Shown piece after piece: positions 8,038 to 15,201 of a stretch of DNA of 16,705 bases (the first letter of the stretch is position 1; each line of letters begins with the position of its first letter). Under the pieces are notes generated by a model, which saw only the letters and a program-made list of their open reading frames with translations, was not told where the DNA came from and searched no databases. This DNA is from an uncultured Collinsella sp. (lineage in GTDB: Bacteria; Actinomycetota; Coriobacteriia; Coriobacteriales; Coriobacteriaceae), in NCBI GenBank assembly GCA_900551305.1, contig URVK01000012.1, positions 1 through 16,705 of the forward strand, given 5' to 3'. The translations under genes and the position numbers were made by a program.

Positions 8038-8845
8038 TGAGCACACCCCCAGCACGAAAGCTCACGAGAGCGTAAATCAATACCGATAGACAGCTGGCTG
8101 CCGCGCCATACCCCAGAAGCGTCAGCTGCCCCATATCGCTATACCCAAGGGCACATCCGACTCCAAGGTACGGCCCCGGAAGAAAGAAGATCCATCGCAA
8201 GGACGGTATGGGCGTCTGAAGGTAAGTTCCGTAGAGCGTCAAGCTCATGACAAATCCAATAATTATCGCAGCCCCGCTCAATACAGCGCTGCCTGTAATC
8301 CGATAGATGGTCACCGTCTCCAACGCAACCGATATCACCAATACAGCGTTGATTATCATCGCAGGCAAAAATGCAGCCAGCATGTCGTGCGTACAGCTTT
8401 GCCCACAACGTATTATGGCTATTGCAAACAGAAGAAGGCAAAGCACACTATATGCTGCGCCAATTATCGAAGCAGACGAAAGTACATGTGCCATAGCCCC
8501 ATTAAAACGGGCGAGACCTCTTGCTGAAGAAATTCGGTACCCCTCTTTATAGCCATGCTCCTGTAAAAGCACCAGACAAACGATGAGTGGGACGAACAGG
8601 GATGTACCGGCAAAAGCGCTGCGCACAAGGGACTCATCGGGTGCAGAAGGATCGATTACATTCCAGCAGAAGCCAATATCCTCCCCAAAAACGCTATTGC
8701 CAAAGGCGAGCAACGTTGTTCCGTTTTTTAGAAAGATGCCAAAGAGAAGGCCGAACGCCAGCATAAGCGCAAGACCAAACTTCGCCGGAAATATCCTGTG
8801 CAAACGCATCATGTCCGCCTTTATGGGATGGATCGCCCGCTTCAT
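8021..8845 (-). CDS. ABC-2-like membrane protein, first permease of an exporter-type system
   Basis: The 274-residue protein has a short basic cytoplasmic N-terminus and about six hydrophobic segments (near 22-42, 80-95, 118-145, 155-175, 185-205 and 240-262). A charged cytoplasmic stretch (EHGYKEGYRISSARGLARF) follows the second segment, as in ABC-2 permeases, where this region contacts the ATPase. The start overlaps the ATPase stop by 4 nt (ATGA). Not similar enough to a named family for a substrate call; lantibiotic-immunity and bacitracin-type permeases are the closest in layout. Confidence 0.72.
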   Translation of the reverse strand: MKRAIHPIKADMMRLHRIFPAKFGLALMLAFGLLFGIFLKNGTTLLAFGNSVFGEDIGFCWNVIDPSAPDESLVRSAFAGTSLFVPLIVCLVLLQEHGYKEGYRISSARGLARFNGAMAHVLSSASIIGAAYSVLCLLLFAIAIIRCGQSCTHDMLAAFLPAMIINAVLVISVALETVTIYRITGSAVLSGAAIIIGFVMSLTLYGTYLQTPIPSLRWIFFLPGPYLGVGCALGYSDMGQLTLLGYGAAASCLSVLIYALVSFRAGGVLNGSSD

Positions 8846-9603
8846 AGCGAGACCGCCTTCATCAAGCGCCTGTAATACTCTTTTAGGGACGACGCCTCAT
8901 CCCTTATGACGTCCATCGATTCCTTTTTTAGCAGTTCGCCGTCATGAATAAACAGGCAGCTTGTTGCAACCGATGCCAACTCATCCAAATCATGACTAGA
9001 GATGAGCATGGTCTTACCCTGCCCTCGATTCAATCGACCGATAAGGGCCCATATACTCTCGATGCCCAACGGGTCCAATCCATTTGCCGGCTCATCGAAA
9101 ATTAGTACGTCGGTGTCGCCCAATAAAGCCGTAGCTATATCCAGTCGCCGTTTCATTCCCAGAGAAAAACTGCTCACGCTCTTTTTCTCATCGACGTCCA
9201 GCCCGACTAGGCTCAAAACGCGAGGAATCTCACGATTCGCATCAAGCCCCCATTCCGCACATCGGATCCGAAGATTCTCAACCGCACTGAGGGATTGGTA
9301 TGCTCCGCTGGAATCTGGCACATAGCCGACACGCGTCCGCATCAGGCCAAGCTCTCTTTTTGATTTGCCTCCAAAGAGCTCCACGCTCCCCGACGATGGC
9401 TCGCAGAGGCCCAAGACGATTTTAATAAGCGTGCTTTTGCCCGCACCGTTTGCACCGACAAGGGCACAGAGCTCAGACTGATGCACCTCGAAGGAAACGT
9501 CATGCAAAACGCGCCGTTTCCCGTAGCGCTTTGACACCTTTGATAGCTTTATCGCTGATGCACTCATTGGCCTCCCGTTCTGCTTGATAGCAAAACCGCT
9601 CAT
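8842..9603 (-). CDS. ABC exporter-type ATPase (BcrA/CcmA-like)
   Basis: The 253-residue ATPase has Walker A GANGAGKST (50-58), a signature of the FSLGMKRR form (146-153) in place of LSGGQ, Walker B VLIFDEPANGLDP (166-178) and the switch H204 in ISSHDLDEL. The SLGM signature and the overall form match the BcrA/DrrA-like exporter group that works with ABC-2 permeases. The glutamine of the Q-loop is replaced (GYVPDSSG), as often in this group. AAGGAGG precedes ATG 9603 at 6 nt. First gene of a three-gene minus-strand operon. Likely role: export of, or protection against, a peptide or antibiotic; this is inference from family only. Confidence 0.88.
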   Translation of the reverse strand: MSGFAIKQNGRPMSASAIKLSKVSKRYGKRRVLHDVSFEVHQSELCALVGANGAGKSTLIKIVLGLCEPSSGSVELFGGKSKRELGLMRTRVGYVPDSSGAYQSLSAVENLRIRCAEWGLDANREIPRVLSLVGLDVDEKKSVSSFSLGMKRRLDIATALLGDTDVLIFDEPANGLDPLGIESIWALIGRLNRGQGKTMLISSHDLDELASVATSCLFIHDGELLKKESMDVIRDEASSLKEYYRRLMKAVSL

Positions 9604-9620
9604 ATCGTTCCTCCTTTCCT

Positions 9621-9656
9621 TTATCGTTTTCCATGGTTTTTATTGTTTTTCGATAA
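9621..9656. promoter_or_regulatory. Inverted repeat over the start region of the ABC exporter operon
   Basis: TTATCG (9621-9626) and CGATAA (9651-9656) form an inverted pair separated by 24 bp, with similar T-rich flanks (TTATCGTTTT and TTTTTCGATAA). One arm lies between the -35 and -10 elements and the other in the leader before the ribosome site. It resembles the words of the larger inverted repeat at 10667-10700, so both may bind the same regulator. Confidence 0.4.
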
Positions 9657-9670
9657 CTCATATTTGTCAA
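9642..9670 (-). promoter_or_regulatory. Promoter of the ABC exporter operon
   Basis: On the minus strand a perfect TTGACA (9670-9665) is followed after 17 nt by AACAAT (9647-9642, four of six consensus bases). The start codon lies about 38 nt further on. Confidence 0.65.
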
Positions 9671-9676
9671 GATAAT

Positions 9677-9709
9677 CTAAAAGAAAGAAACCGTGTTAGA
9701 CACGAGTTC
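9677..9709 (-). terminator. Probable terminator after the XRE regulator gene
   Basis: On the minus strand GAACTCGTGT (9709-9700) pairs with ACACGGTTTC (9696-9687), with one mismatch, one wobble and a 3-nt loop, followed by TTTCTTTTAG. It lies 38 nt after the regulator stop and before the exporter promoter, which suggests two separate transcription units. Confidence 0.5.
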
Positions 9710-9747
9710 CTTCACGCTGATACTTCGTTTTAGTTGTTCGCCTTAAG

Positions 9748-10077
9748 CTACTCGTCACTCAAATCGACAGCAAAGACTGATGTCGGAAGCGACGCCTCAT
9801 TGCCTCCGCCATCCCGCATCTGCCTCACAACATTTTTTGCGCGCTCGACAATAAGCTCCTCAAGCTCTTTCTCGTTCACGCGCTGAATAATATCTCCCGG
9901 TTGACAATCAAGCTCATCACAGATATCGAGAAGCGTCTTTAGGCGAATAGCTTTTATCTTTCCGTTTCTAAGCTTTGAAATATTAGCCGGAGTATGCCCC
10001 GTCGCCCGAATCAGATCAGCGCTGGTCTTTCCGGTCTTAAGCAGCTGCGTCTCAAGCTCGATGATGAGATAGCTCAT
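9748..10077 (-). CDS. Small XRE-family (Cro/CI-type) transcriptional regulator
   Basis: The 109-residue protein has a helix-turn-helix domain in residues 1-68: LIRATGHTPANISKLRNGKI is the helix pair, followed by RLKTLLDICDELDCQPGDII, the hallmark end of the short YozG-like group. The C-terminal 40 residues are charged and may be a partner-binding or oligomerisation tail. AGGAGG precedes ATG 10077. It lies 8 nt after the DUF2975 membrane protein gene; this pairing is widespread in Gram-positive bacteria. Likely controls its own operon and perhaps the exporter operon downstream. Confidence 0.85.
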   Translation of the reverse strand: MSYLIIELETQLLKTGKTSADLIRATGHTPANISKLRNGKIKAIRLKTLLDICDELDCQPGDIIQRVNEKELEELIVERAKNVVRQMRDGGGNEASLPTSVFAVDLSDE

Positions 10078-10085
10078 GCTTCCTC

Positions 10086-10646
10086 CTACACAAGCTCGTC
10101 AGACTGCTCTTGGAGCAGCGAGGCATAACTCCAGATCACCGAGATACACAGACAGACAGCCGCGCCGATAAGCGACCCCGCATCAAAGGCAACGCCTTGG
10201 CAAATCTCAATAACGAAGGAATGAGGCACGACGTAAAGCTCCAGCCCACCAATGGTAAGATTGACCGATCCGTAGGCACCAATAAGCGAAACCGCGGCGT
10301 TAACAGCAAAGGCAAGCGCAAGAACACGGATAAGCCGCACATGCGTCTTGGTAAAGGGCGAGACGCCTCGCGAGATGTTACGGCTGATCCCACACAGAAC
10401 GACAAGCGAAATACCCACGACGAGTGCCAGGCACAGTCCGCTTGGGATAACGATGCACCCGCCATCGAGAAGCGTCACGACGCCGAAAGAATCGACAGAA
10501 GCAACGTTTGCAACCGCATACCAGATCACGTAAACAACCAACGCGGCAAAAGCGACGAGCATCCCTGCAAAAACGGCTGCCATGCAAAAGCCAAGCTTCC
10601 TGATATTTTCGCCCGCTTTGGCTATACGCTGAACGCTGTTAGACAT
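10086..10646 (-). CDS. DUF2975 four-helix membrane protein
   Basis: The 186-residue protein has four hydrophobic segments (about 18-43, 66-87, 103-125 and 152-175). Between segments two and three lies ISRGVSPFTKTHVRLIRVLA (91-110), the conserved cytoplasmic loop of DUF2975, where the PFTK block is diagnostic. An open frame extends 33 codons upstream, but ATG 10646 is preceded by GAGGGTGAG and gives the usual family length, so I use it. Molecular function of DUF2975 is unknown; it is nearly always encoded with a small XRE regulator, as here, suggesting that the membrane protein influences the regulator's activity. Confidence 0.8.
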   Translation of the reverse strand: MSNSVQRIAKAGENIRKLGFCMAAVFAGMLVAFAALVVYVIWYAVANVASVDSFGVVTLLDGGCIVIPSGLCLALVVGISLVVLCGISRNISRGVSPFTKTHVRLIRVLALAFAVNAAVSLIGAYGSVNLTIGGLELYVVPHSFVIEICQGVAFDAGSLIGAAVCLCISVIWSYASLLQEQSDELV

Positions 10647-10666
10647 ACACTCACCCTCATCGACTC

Positions 10667-10700
10667 TATCGTTATTCGAACAGTTTATCGAACAACGATA
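10667..10700. promoter_or_regulatory. Long inverted repeat upstream of the DUF2975-XRE operon (candidate operator)
   Basis: TATCGTTATTCGA (10667-10679) and TCGAACAACGATA (10688-10700) are inverted copies of 13 bp with one mismatch, separated by 8 bp. The repeat ends about 20 bp before the DUF2975 start codon, in the promoter region. Centre-to-centre distance is 21 bp, two helical turns, as expected for a dimeric regulator. The XRE protein encoded in the same operon is the natural candidate. Confidence 0.6.
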
Positions 10701-10759
10701 TTGATTGCATGCGGAAAGCCCCGCCAGTGCGCATAGCCCATTCACTAATCAGAAGGGGT

Positions 10760-10852
10760 GAGAGTGGATTTTTGGACACGTATCGAACGAGAGTGGATAA
10801 TCTCCCACTTTGAGGCCGCCACCGGGCCTAAAACGGGAGATTATCCACTCTC
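10760..10852. repeat. Long hairpin with perfect 18-bp stem, plus a partial extra copy
   Basis: GAGAGTGGATAATCTCCC (10789-10806) is perfectly inverted at 10835-10852. The 28-nt loop holds a smaller stem (AGGCC 10813-10817 with GGCCT 10825-10829). The first ten bases, GAGAGTGGAT, occur once more directly at 10760-10769. No T-run follows on either strand, so it is not a standard terminator, although it lies between the end of the Hpt gene and the DUF2975 promoter. It looks like a dispersed palindromic element. Confidence 0.75.
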
Positions 10853-10876
10853 ATAGTCATCAAGGCTCGCAAGCTC

Positions 10877-11233
10877 TTATTCGGCCGCCTCGCGCAGGGC
10901 CGACATCGTAGCCGCATATTGCTGCTGCAGCGCATGCATTCCCTCGCGAGCGCCGTCAACGGCATCGGCGCCGCGCAGCGCCTCGGTCACCACGACCGCT
11001 GGCTCGTACAGATTATCGAATCCCAGGTTCTGGCTCACGCCCTTGAGCGTGTGCGCTGCCATAAACGCACCTTCGGCGTCTTCTGCCGCCATGGCAGCCT
11101 CCAACTTGTCCATGCTCTCGTCATCCAAAAACTTGAGGGCAAAGTGGGCAAGCATTTCCCCGCCCATCAACCGAGCGCACGCGTCATCATAATTGGCGCC
11201 GATCTTCTCATACGCCTCACGCATGGAAATCAT
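10877..11233 (-). CDS. Hpt (histidine phosphotransfer) domain protein
   Basis: The 118-residue single-domain protein carries AAHTLKGVSQNLGF (59-72), the Hpt signature, with H61 as the phosphorylated histidine. Such proteins pass phosphoryl groups between receiver domains. It follows the REC/HD-GYP regulator gene with a 23-nt gap and an AAGGAG ribosome site, so the two are cotranscribed and probably interact. No histidine kinase gene is present in the window, so the phosphoryl source must be encoded elsewhere. Confidence 0.88.
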   Translation of the reverse strand: MISMREAYEKIGANYDDACARLMGGEMLAHFALKFLDDESMDKLEAAMAAEDAEGAFMAAHTLKGVSQNLGFDNLYEPAVVVTEALRGADAVDGAREGMHALQQQYAATMSALREAAE

Positions 11234-11256
11234 GGATTAAAACTCCTTTGGTCAAA

Positions 11257-13137
11257 CTAAATCGTGGGAAACGCGACAACGTCGGCGGGACGTGCCAACG
11301 TCTCGGCAATACGGTCTTGCACCTCGAGCAGGCAGTCGAGCAACAGCGGGTTAAAGGTGCCGCACTTACCGTCCAGGATCATCTGGATCGCTTCCTTGTG
11401 CGGGATAGCGTCCTTGTACACACGCACACTCGTCAGAGCATCGTACACGTCGGCCACCGAAACCACCTGTGCGGCAATGGGAATTTCATCGCCCTTAAGG
11501 CCATCGGGATAGCCCCTGCCGTCCCAGCGCTCGTGGTGCCAACGCGCAATCTGGTACGCATATTCCATAAGCACATTACCGACGTGATGGCGGCCCAGCT
11601 CAAGCAACATGTCGGCGCCGATCGTGGTATGCGTCTTCATAATCTCGAACTCCTCGGGCGTAAGGCGTCCGGGTTTGTTGAGAATCGCATCGTCAATCGA
11701 CATCTTGCCGATATCGTGCAGCGCCGAAGCCAGGGCAATCGTGGAGCGTTCCTCATTGTCAAGGAAGATGGCGTCGCTACGCTGGACTAGACAGTCAAGC
11801 AGCAGCTCGGTCAGCTTTTCGATGTTCGTAACGTGTCTGCCGCTCTCGCCGTTGCGAAGCTCCATGACGCCGGCCATGATGTCGATGAGCATGCGACTAT
11901 TCTTGACGCGCTCGTTGTGCTGCTGGGACAGTAGGTTCGTCAGGCGGCGCTGTTTGGCGTATAGGCGGATGGTGTTGCTTACACGGCGGCGCACGACACG
12001 GGAGTCAAACGGGCGGCTGATATAGTCCGAGGCACCCAGCTCGTACGCGCGCAGAACCGCATCGTCGGAATCTTCGCTCGAGATCATAATGACAGGCAGA
12101 TTGTCACTAACCGATCGGCGCGACAGATCGGCCAGCACCTCAAAGCCGCTCATGCCCGGCATGACAATATCCAGCAGCACGAGCGACAACTCATCGCCAT
12201 AGCGGTCGACCATGTCGAGCGCCGTACGACCGTTATCGGCCTCGAGGATGCAATACTCGTCCTTGAGCATCTCGTTGAGAATGACCCGGTTCATCTCGGA
12301 GTCATCGATAATAAGCACCAAAGGCTTTTCGCTTTGGAAGGCCTCGATGGAATCGGCATCGCTCACGACCGTACCGGCTTTTGTCTTAGCGCGACTCAGT
12401 AACTGGACAGCGCGGCCAACGCCCTCATCGACCGTCTCGCCATGAATGCGAACGCCACCAACACATGCCGTCAATCTCACGTACTCATGGCCCGGAATAA
12501 TCGTGGCATGAACGGCGTCGGATACCTGATGCAGGCGACGGGTGAAGTCATCGGAGGGAATATTGGGCATGACGACCACAAACTTGTCGCAGCCATAGCG
12601 CACAAGCTCGTCAGTCGAACGAATTCCGCTGCGTATGGCCGTCGCCACAGCACCGAGTGCAAGGTCGCCGGCATGACGGCCACACGTATCGTTGAAGACC
12701 CTAAAATCATCAAGGTCGATCACCGCAACGCCGGCATTCATGCGGGCGTTGCGGAGCTTTTCCTCGTAATATCGGCGATTGCGCACACTCGTCAGCACGT
12801 CGGTGTAGACAAGGTCCTCTTCTGCAGCCTCTTGCTCATTGATCGGACGCACCATCAGCAGGACGTGAGGCTCGCCCTCGACCTTCAGAGGGCGCAGGCG
12901 AGCGCGGTACTCAGTACCATCACTGAGCAGTTTCTCCGACACCTCATCGGAGTCTGCCAAGGCCTCAAGACTCGACTGGCGCAAACAAGGACACCGATCG
13001 CCGGCGAGCAGGCAGTTAGGCTCGCTCTTAATCTGATCGACCGACAGCAAACGCACCACGGGGTAGGTCTTCGCGACGCGGGCGACCTCGGCGGCAGCCT
13101 CCTCGTCAGTTAGATTTGCCTCGTGATTATTGAGCAT
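11257..13137 (-). CDS. Degenerate GGDEF - receiver - HD-GYP regulator
   Basis: The 626-residue protein has four parts. Residues 1-105: a PAS-like region with C42, C49 and C51. Residues 106-265: a GGDEF domain in which the signature reads GCDKF (182-186), so cyclase activity is unlikely, while the RxxD inhibitory site (R173, D176) that binds c-di-GMP is kept. Residues 272-392: a receiver domain with acidic pair D278/D279, phospho-acceptor D323 and the usual Lys-Pro read as R375-P376. Residues 410-615: an HD-GYP phosphodiesterase with H474-D475 (HDIGK) and HHERWDGRGYP (534-544), all intact. It probably degrades c-di-GMP, controlled by phosphorylation and by c-di-GMP binding at the GGDEF domain. 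Start ATG 13137 has AAAGGG upstream. First gene of an operon with the Hpt protein. Confidence 0.9.
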   Translation of the reverse strand: MLNNHEANLTDEEAAAEVARVAKTYPVVRLLSVDQIKSEPNCLLAGDRCPCLRQSSLEALADSDEVSEKLLSDGTEYRARLRPLKVEGEPHVLLMVRPINEQEAAEEDLVYTDVLTSVRNRRYYEEKLRNARMNAGVAVIDLDDFRVFNDTCGRHAGDLALGAVATAIRSGIRSTDELVRYGCDKFVVVMPNIPSDDFTRRLHQVSDAVHATIIPGHEYVRLTACVGGVRIHGETVDEGVGRAVQLLSRAKTKAGTVVSDADSIEAFQSEKPLVLIIDDSEMNRVILNEMLKDEYCILEADNGRTALDMVDRYGDELSLVLLDIVMPGMSGFEVLADLSRRSVSDNLPVIMISSEDSDDAVLRAYELGASDYISRPFDSRVVRRRVSNTIRLYAKQRRLTNLLSQQHNERVKNSRMLIDIMAGVMELRNGESGRHVTNIEKLTELLLDCLVQRSDAIFLDNEERSTIALASALHDIGKMSIDDAILNKPGRLTPEEFEIMKTHTTIGADMLLELGRHHVGNVLMEYAYQIARWHHERWDGRGYPDGLKGDEIPIAAQVVSVADVYDALTSVRVYKDAIPHKEAIQMILDGKCGTFNPLLLDCLLEVQDRIAETLARPADVVAFPTI

Positions 13138-13346
13138 ATGGGGCCCTTTCTATCGTCACACACGGCAACGGTGCATACCAAATGGTACAAGGGTAACATC
13201 TAACAGCTGCAGGCAAACGCGCGATTATCGTTGCATTTTATGACCTAGCAAACGGCGGTAATGGAGCCGCGAGCGCGCGGTTATGGGTGCATTCGTTAAC
13301 AATGAAGAAACGCTAACAGTCCCCTCCCCACAGGTCATCGAACGAG
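13138..13346. promoter_or_regulatory. Intergenic region upstream of the HD-GYP regulator
   Basis: This region holds the leader and presumably the promoter of the minus-strand regulator. A palindrome TACCAAATGGTA lies at 13176-13187, about 40 bp before the start codon, and could be an operator. No clear -35/-10 pair and no strong terminator for the hydrolase gene upstream were found. Confidence 0.3.
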
Positions 13347-14144
13347 CTAACGCCCCAAGACATCGCGAACGGCGTTTGCCGCCGTAACGGGGCGATCGCG
13401 CAGACCGTTATGCGCGCCCGGGATCGTCACGAGGGGGCAATCGAGATATTCGGCAGCCGCTCGCGTACCAGCCTCGCGGGGCGTACCGACCGAAAGCTCG
13501 CCCAAAAACACGGCCGACACCGCCTTTGACGCGCGGGCGCGCTCCCAGTCGGGAGCATATGTCATATTTGTTTCGTATTCATTGGCCATGAAGCAGCGGC
13601 CATTGCGCAGGGCATGTTTGGCTTCCGCTTCGGTCGTCCCAGGGGCCTCGGGGTCCAAGTCGCCGAGGGCTCCCAAGAAAAGCCGGAGCGCCCTTGAAAC
13701 CTTTCCAGCCGCAATCATATCGAGCAAAACCGGAGCTGCGCCCATGCCGACGCCTTCGGCCGACACAGCTGGCTCGTGCAGAATCGCACGGGCGACGAGA
13801 TGGGGTTTGGTGCGAAGAAGCTCCAGCGCCACCAACGTACCGGCGCTGTGCGCAAGCACATTTGTCGGAGCGCCAACGTGTTCGATCACAGCTTGCAGGT
13901 CGGCGGCCTGGGCGGCAAGATCATAGCTGCCGTCTGCCGCTTCGCTGCTGTCACCACAGCCGCGGCGGTCGTAGGCAATTACGCGGTAGTTGCGGCTGAG
14001 CTCACAAGCGATGCCGTCGAAAAATGTGCCGTCGACACAAGCTCCGTGCACGCACACCAAAGCAGGAGTATCAGGCGACACATCCGGGCCGGCATATTCG
14101 CGACAGGCGATCGTGGCTCCCGCATTCTCGACCGTAAAATCCAT
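13347..14144 (-). CDS. Alpha/beta hydrolase
   Basis: The 265-residue protein has the alpha/beta hydrolase fold: oxyanion-hole motif CVHGACVDGTFF (31-42), DRRGCGDS (59-66), nucleophile elbow AHSAGT with S100 (the usual first Gly is Ala) and a late histidine in IPGAHNGL as the catalytic base. The acid is not at the usual GxxD position, where GELS is seen, so E or a residue of another strand may serve. Start ATG 14144 follows a GGGGG ribosome site. Monocistronic in appearance. Substrate unknown; small-molecule ester hydrolase, haloperoxidase-like enzyme or lactonase are all possible. Confidence 0.8.
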   Translation of the reverse strand: MDFTVENAGATIACREYAGPDVSPDTPALVCVHGACVDGTFFDGIACELSRNYRVIAYDRRGCGDSSEAADGSYDLAAQAADLQAVIEHVGAPTNVLAHSAGTLVALELLRTKPHLVARAILHEPAVSAEGVGMGAAPVLLDMIAAGKVSRALRLFLGALGDLDPEAPGTTEAEAKHALRNGRCFMANEYETNMTYAPDWERARASKAVSAVFLGELSVGTPREAGTRAAAEYLDCPLVTIPGAHNGLRDRPVTAANAVRDVLGR

Positions 14145-14369
14145 GTTGTGCCCCCATCATCAACGCCCATCCAGTTGCACGTCAGTACGGTTGGATGGAC
14201 CCGCATTGCCTTACGCCTTGTTAACAGATTAACTGTACCCGACCCAAGGCTTTTCATGGCACGGCATCATGAGCGACGTGAAAAAACGAAACTTGTAAAG
14301 CAAGAGCCCGCACCTTGTTTTGGAGCCGATGCTATGCTTAGGCACAATTGTCTTGAGGAGCATATGCCT
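14145..14369. promoter_or_regulatory. Divergent region between hydrolase and radical SAM genes
   Basis: An extended -10 element, TGCTATGCT (TATGCT 14333-14338), about 30 bp before the radical SAM start, is the best promoter candidate for that gene; the -35 is poor. A short inverted pair CATCCA (14168-14173) and TGGATG (14192-14197) lies close to the hydrolase start. Nothing else was recognised. Confidence 0.35.
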
Positions 14370-15146
14370 ATGTCTACGTTTTTAAATGCCAGCCCCATCT
14401 TTGGGCCCGTTCGCAGCCGTCGCCTTGGTCTCTCGCTCGGCGTCAACATGATGCCGGCCAGCGGCAAAATCTGCACGTTCGACTGCATTTACTGCGAAAA
14501 CGGCCTCAACGCCGAGCGCCCCTGCCATGAGCCGTACAACACAGCCGCCGTGGTACTCGACGTGCTCGAGGCAAAGCTGCGCGAGATGGCAGCCGAGGGC
14601 GAGCTCCCCGATGTAATCACGTTTGCCGGCAACGGCGAGCCCACCGCCGCGCCGGAGTTTCCGCAGGCCATCGCCGGCGCCGTCGCGCTGCGCGACGAGC
14701 TTGCCCCAAACTCCAAGATCGCCGTGCTCTCCAATGGCACGCGCGCCGACCGCCCCGAGGTGCACGACGCGCTCATGATGATCGACGACAACATTCTTAA
14801 GCTCGATACCGTCGATCCGGCGTTTATCCAGCTGCTCGACCAGCCTGTTGGCCCCTACGACGTCGAGCACCAGATTGAGACGTTCGCAAGCTTTGACGGT
14901 CACGTTATTATCCAGACGATCTTTTTGACCGGTGAGTATCTGGGCAAGCCCATCGACAACACCGGCGAGGAGTACGTTGCCCCCTGGCTCGCGGCACTTG
15001 AGCGCATTCGCCCACAAGAAGCGACCATCTACACGGTGGCTCGCGAGACGCCGGTCGCCGGCCTTGCCAAAGCAGCGCCCGAGGCCCTCGACGCCATCGC
15101 CGCGCGCGTGCGCGCCCTCGGCATTCCCTGCCAGGTGAGCTACTAG
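14370..15146 (+). CDS. Radical SAM protein (COG0731-type, function unknown)
   Basis: The 258-residue enzyme has the iron-sulfur motif CTFDCIYC (C35, C39, C42) that binds the 4Fe-4S cluster and S-adenosylmethionine. It begins with FGPVRSRRLGLSLGVN (11-26), typical of the COG0731 group related to wybutosine-type tRNA modification proteins. FAGNGEPT and VLSNGTR are the conserved strands after the cluster motif. Two start codons are close together (14364 and 14370); GAGGAG (14355-14360) lies 9 nt before the second and only 3 nt before the first, so 14370 is preferred. An open frame extends far upstream of both but has no family similarity. Bacterial substrates of this group are not known to me. 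Confidence 0.85.
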   Translation: MSTFLNASPIFGPVRSRRLGLSLGVNMMPASGKICTFDCIYCENGLNAERPCHEPYNTAAVVLDVLEAKLREMAAEGELPDVITFAGNGEPTAAPEFPQAIAGAVALRDELAPNSKIAVLSNGTRADRPEVHDALMMIDDNILKLDTVDPAFIQLLDQPVGPYDVEHQIETFASFDGHVIIQTIFLTGEYLGKPIDNTGEEYVAPWLAALERIRPQEATIYTVARETPVAGLAKAAPEALDAIAARVRALGIPCQVSY

Positions 15147-15170
15147 CGCGCAGCTGCCCTGTGAGTGGGC

Positions 15171-15176
15171 TATACT
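15171..15176 (+). promoter_or_regulatory. -10 element upstream of the methionine aminopeptidase gene
   Basis: TATACT lies 26 nt before the start codon of the aminopeptidase gene. No good -35 match is seen 16-18 nt upstream, so the call is tentative; readthrough from the radical SAM gene is an alternative because no terminator separates the two. Confidence 0.45.
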
Positions 15177-15201
15177 AGCTGCGAATGAAAGGAAGTTAGC
15201 C

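Noticed and set aside
10760..10852. Rho-independent terminator for the Hpt operon
   Set aside because: The stem is strong but no T-run follows on the minus strand (or the plus strand), so it is listed as a palindromic element instead.
7219..10852. Integrated element with attachment sites
   Set aside because: Composition suggests transfer, but no integrase, tRNA or flanking direct repeat could be found at the two edges.
13776..14369. Long N-terminal extension of the radical SAM gene
   Set aside because: The frame is open but antisense to the hydrolase gene, lacks family similarity, and a good ribosome site precedes the ATG at 14370.
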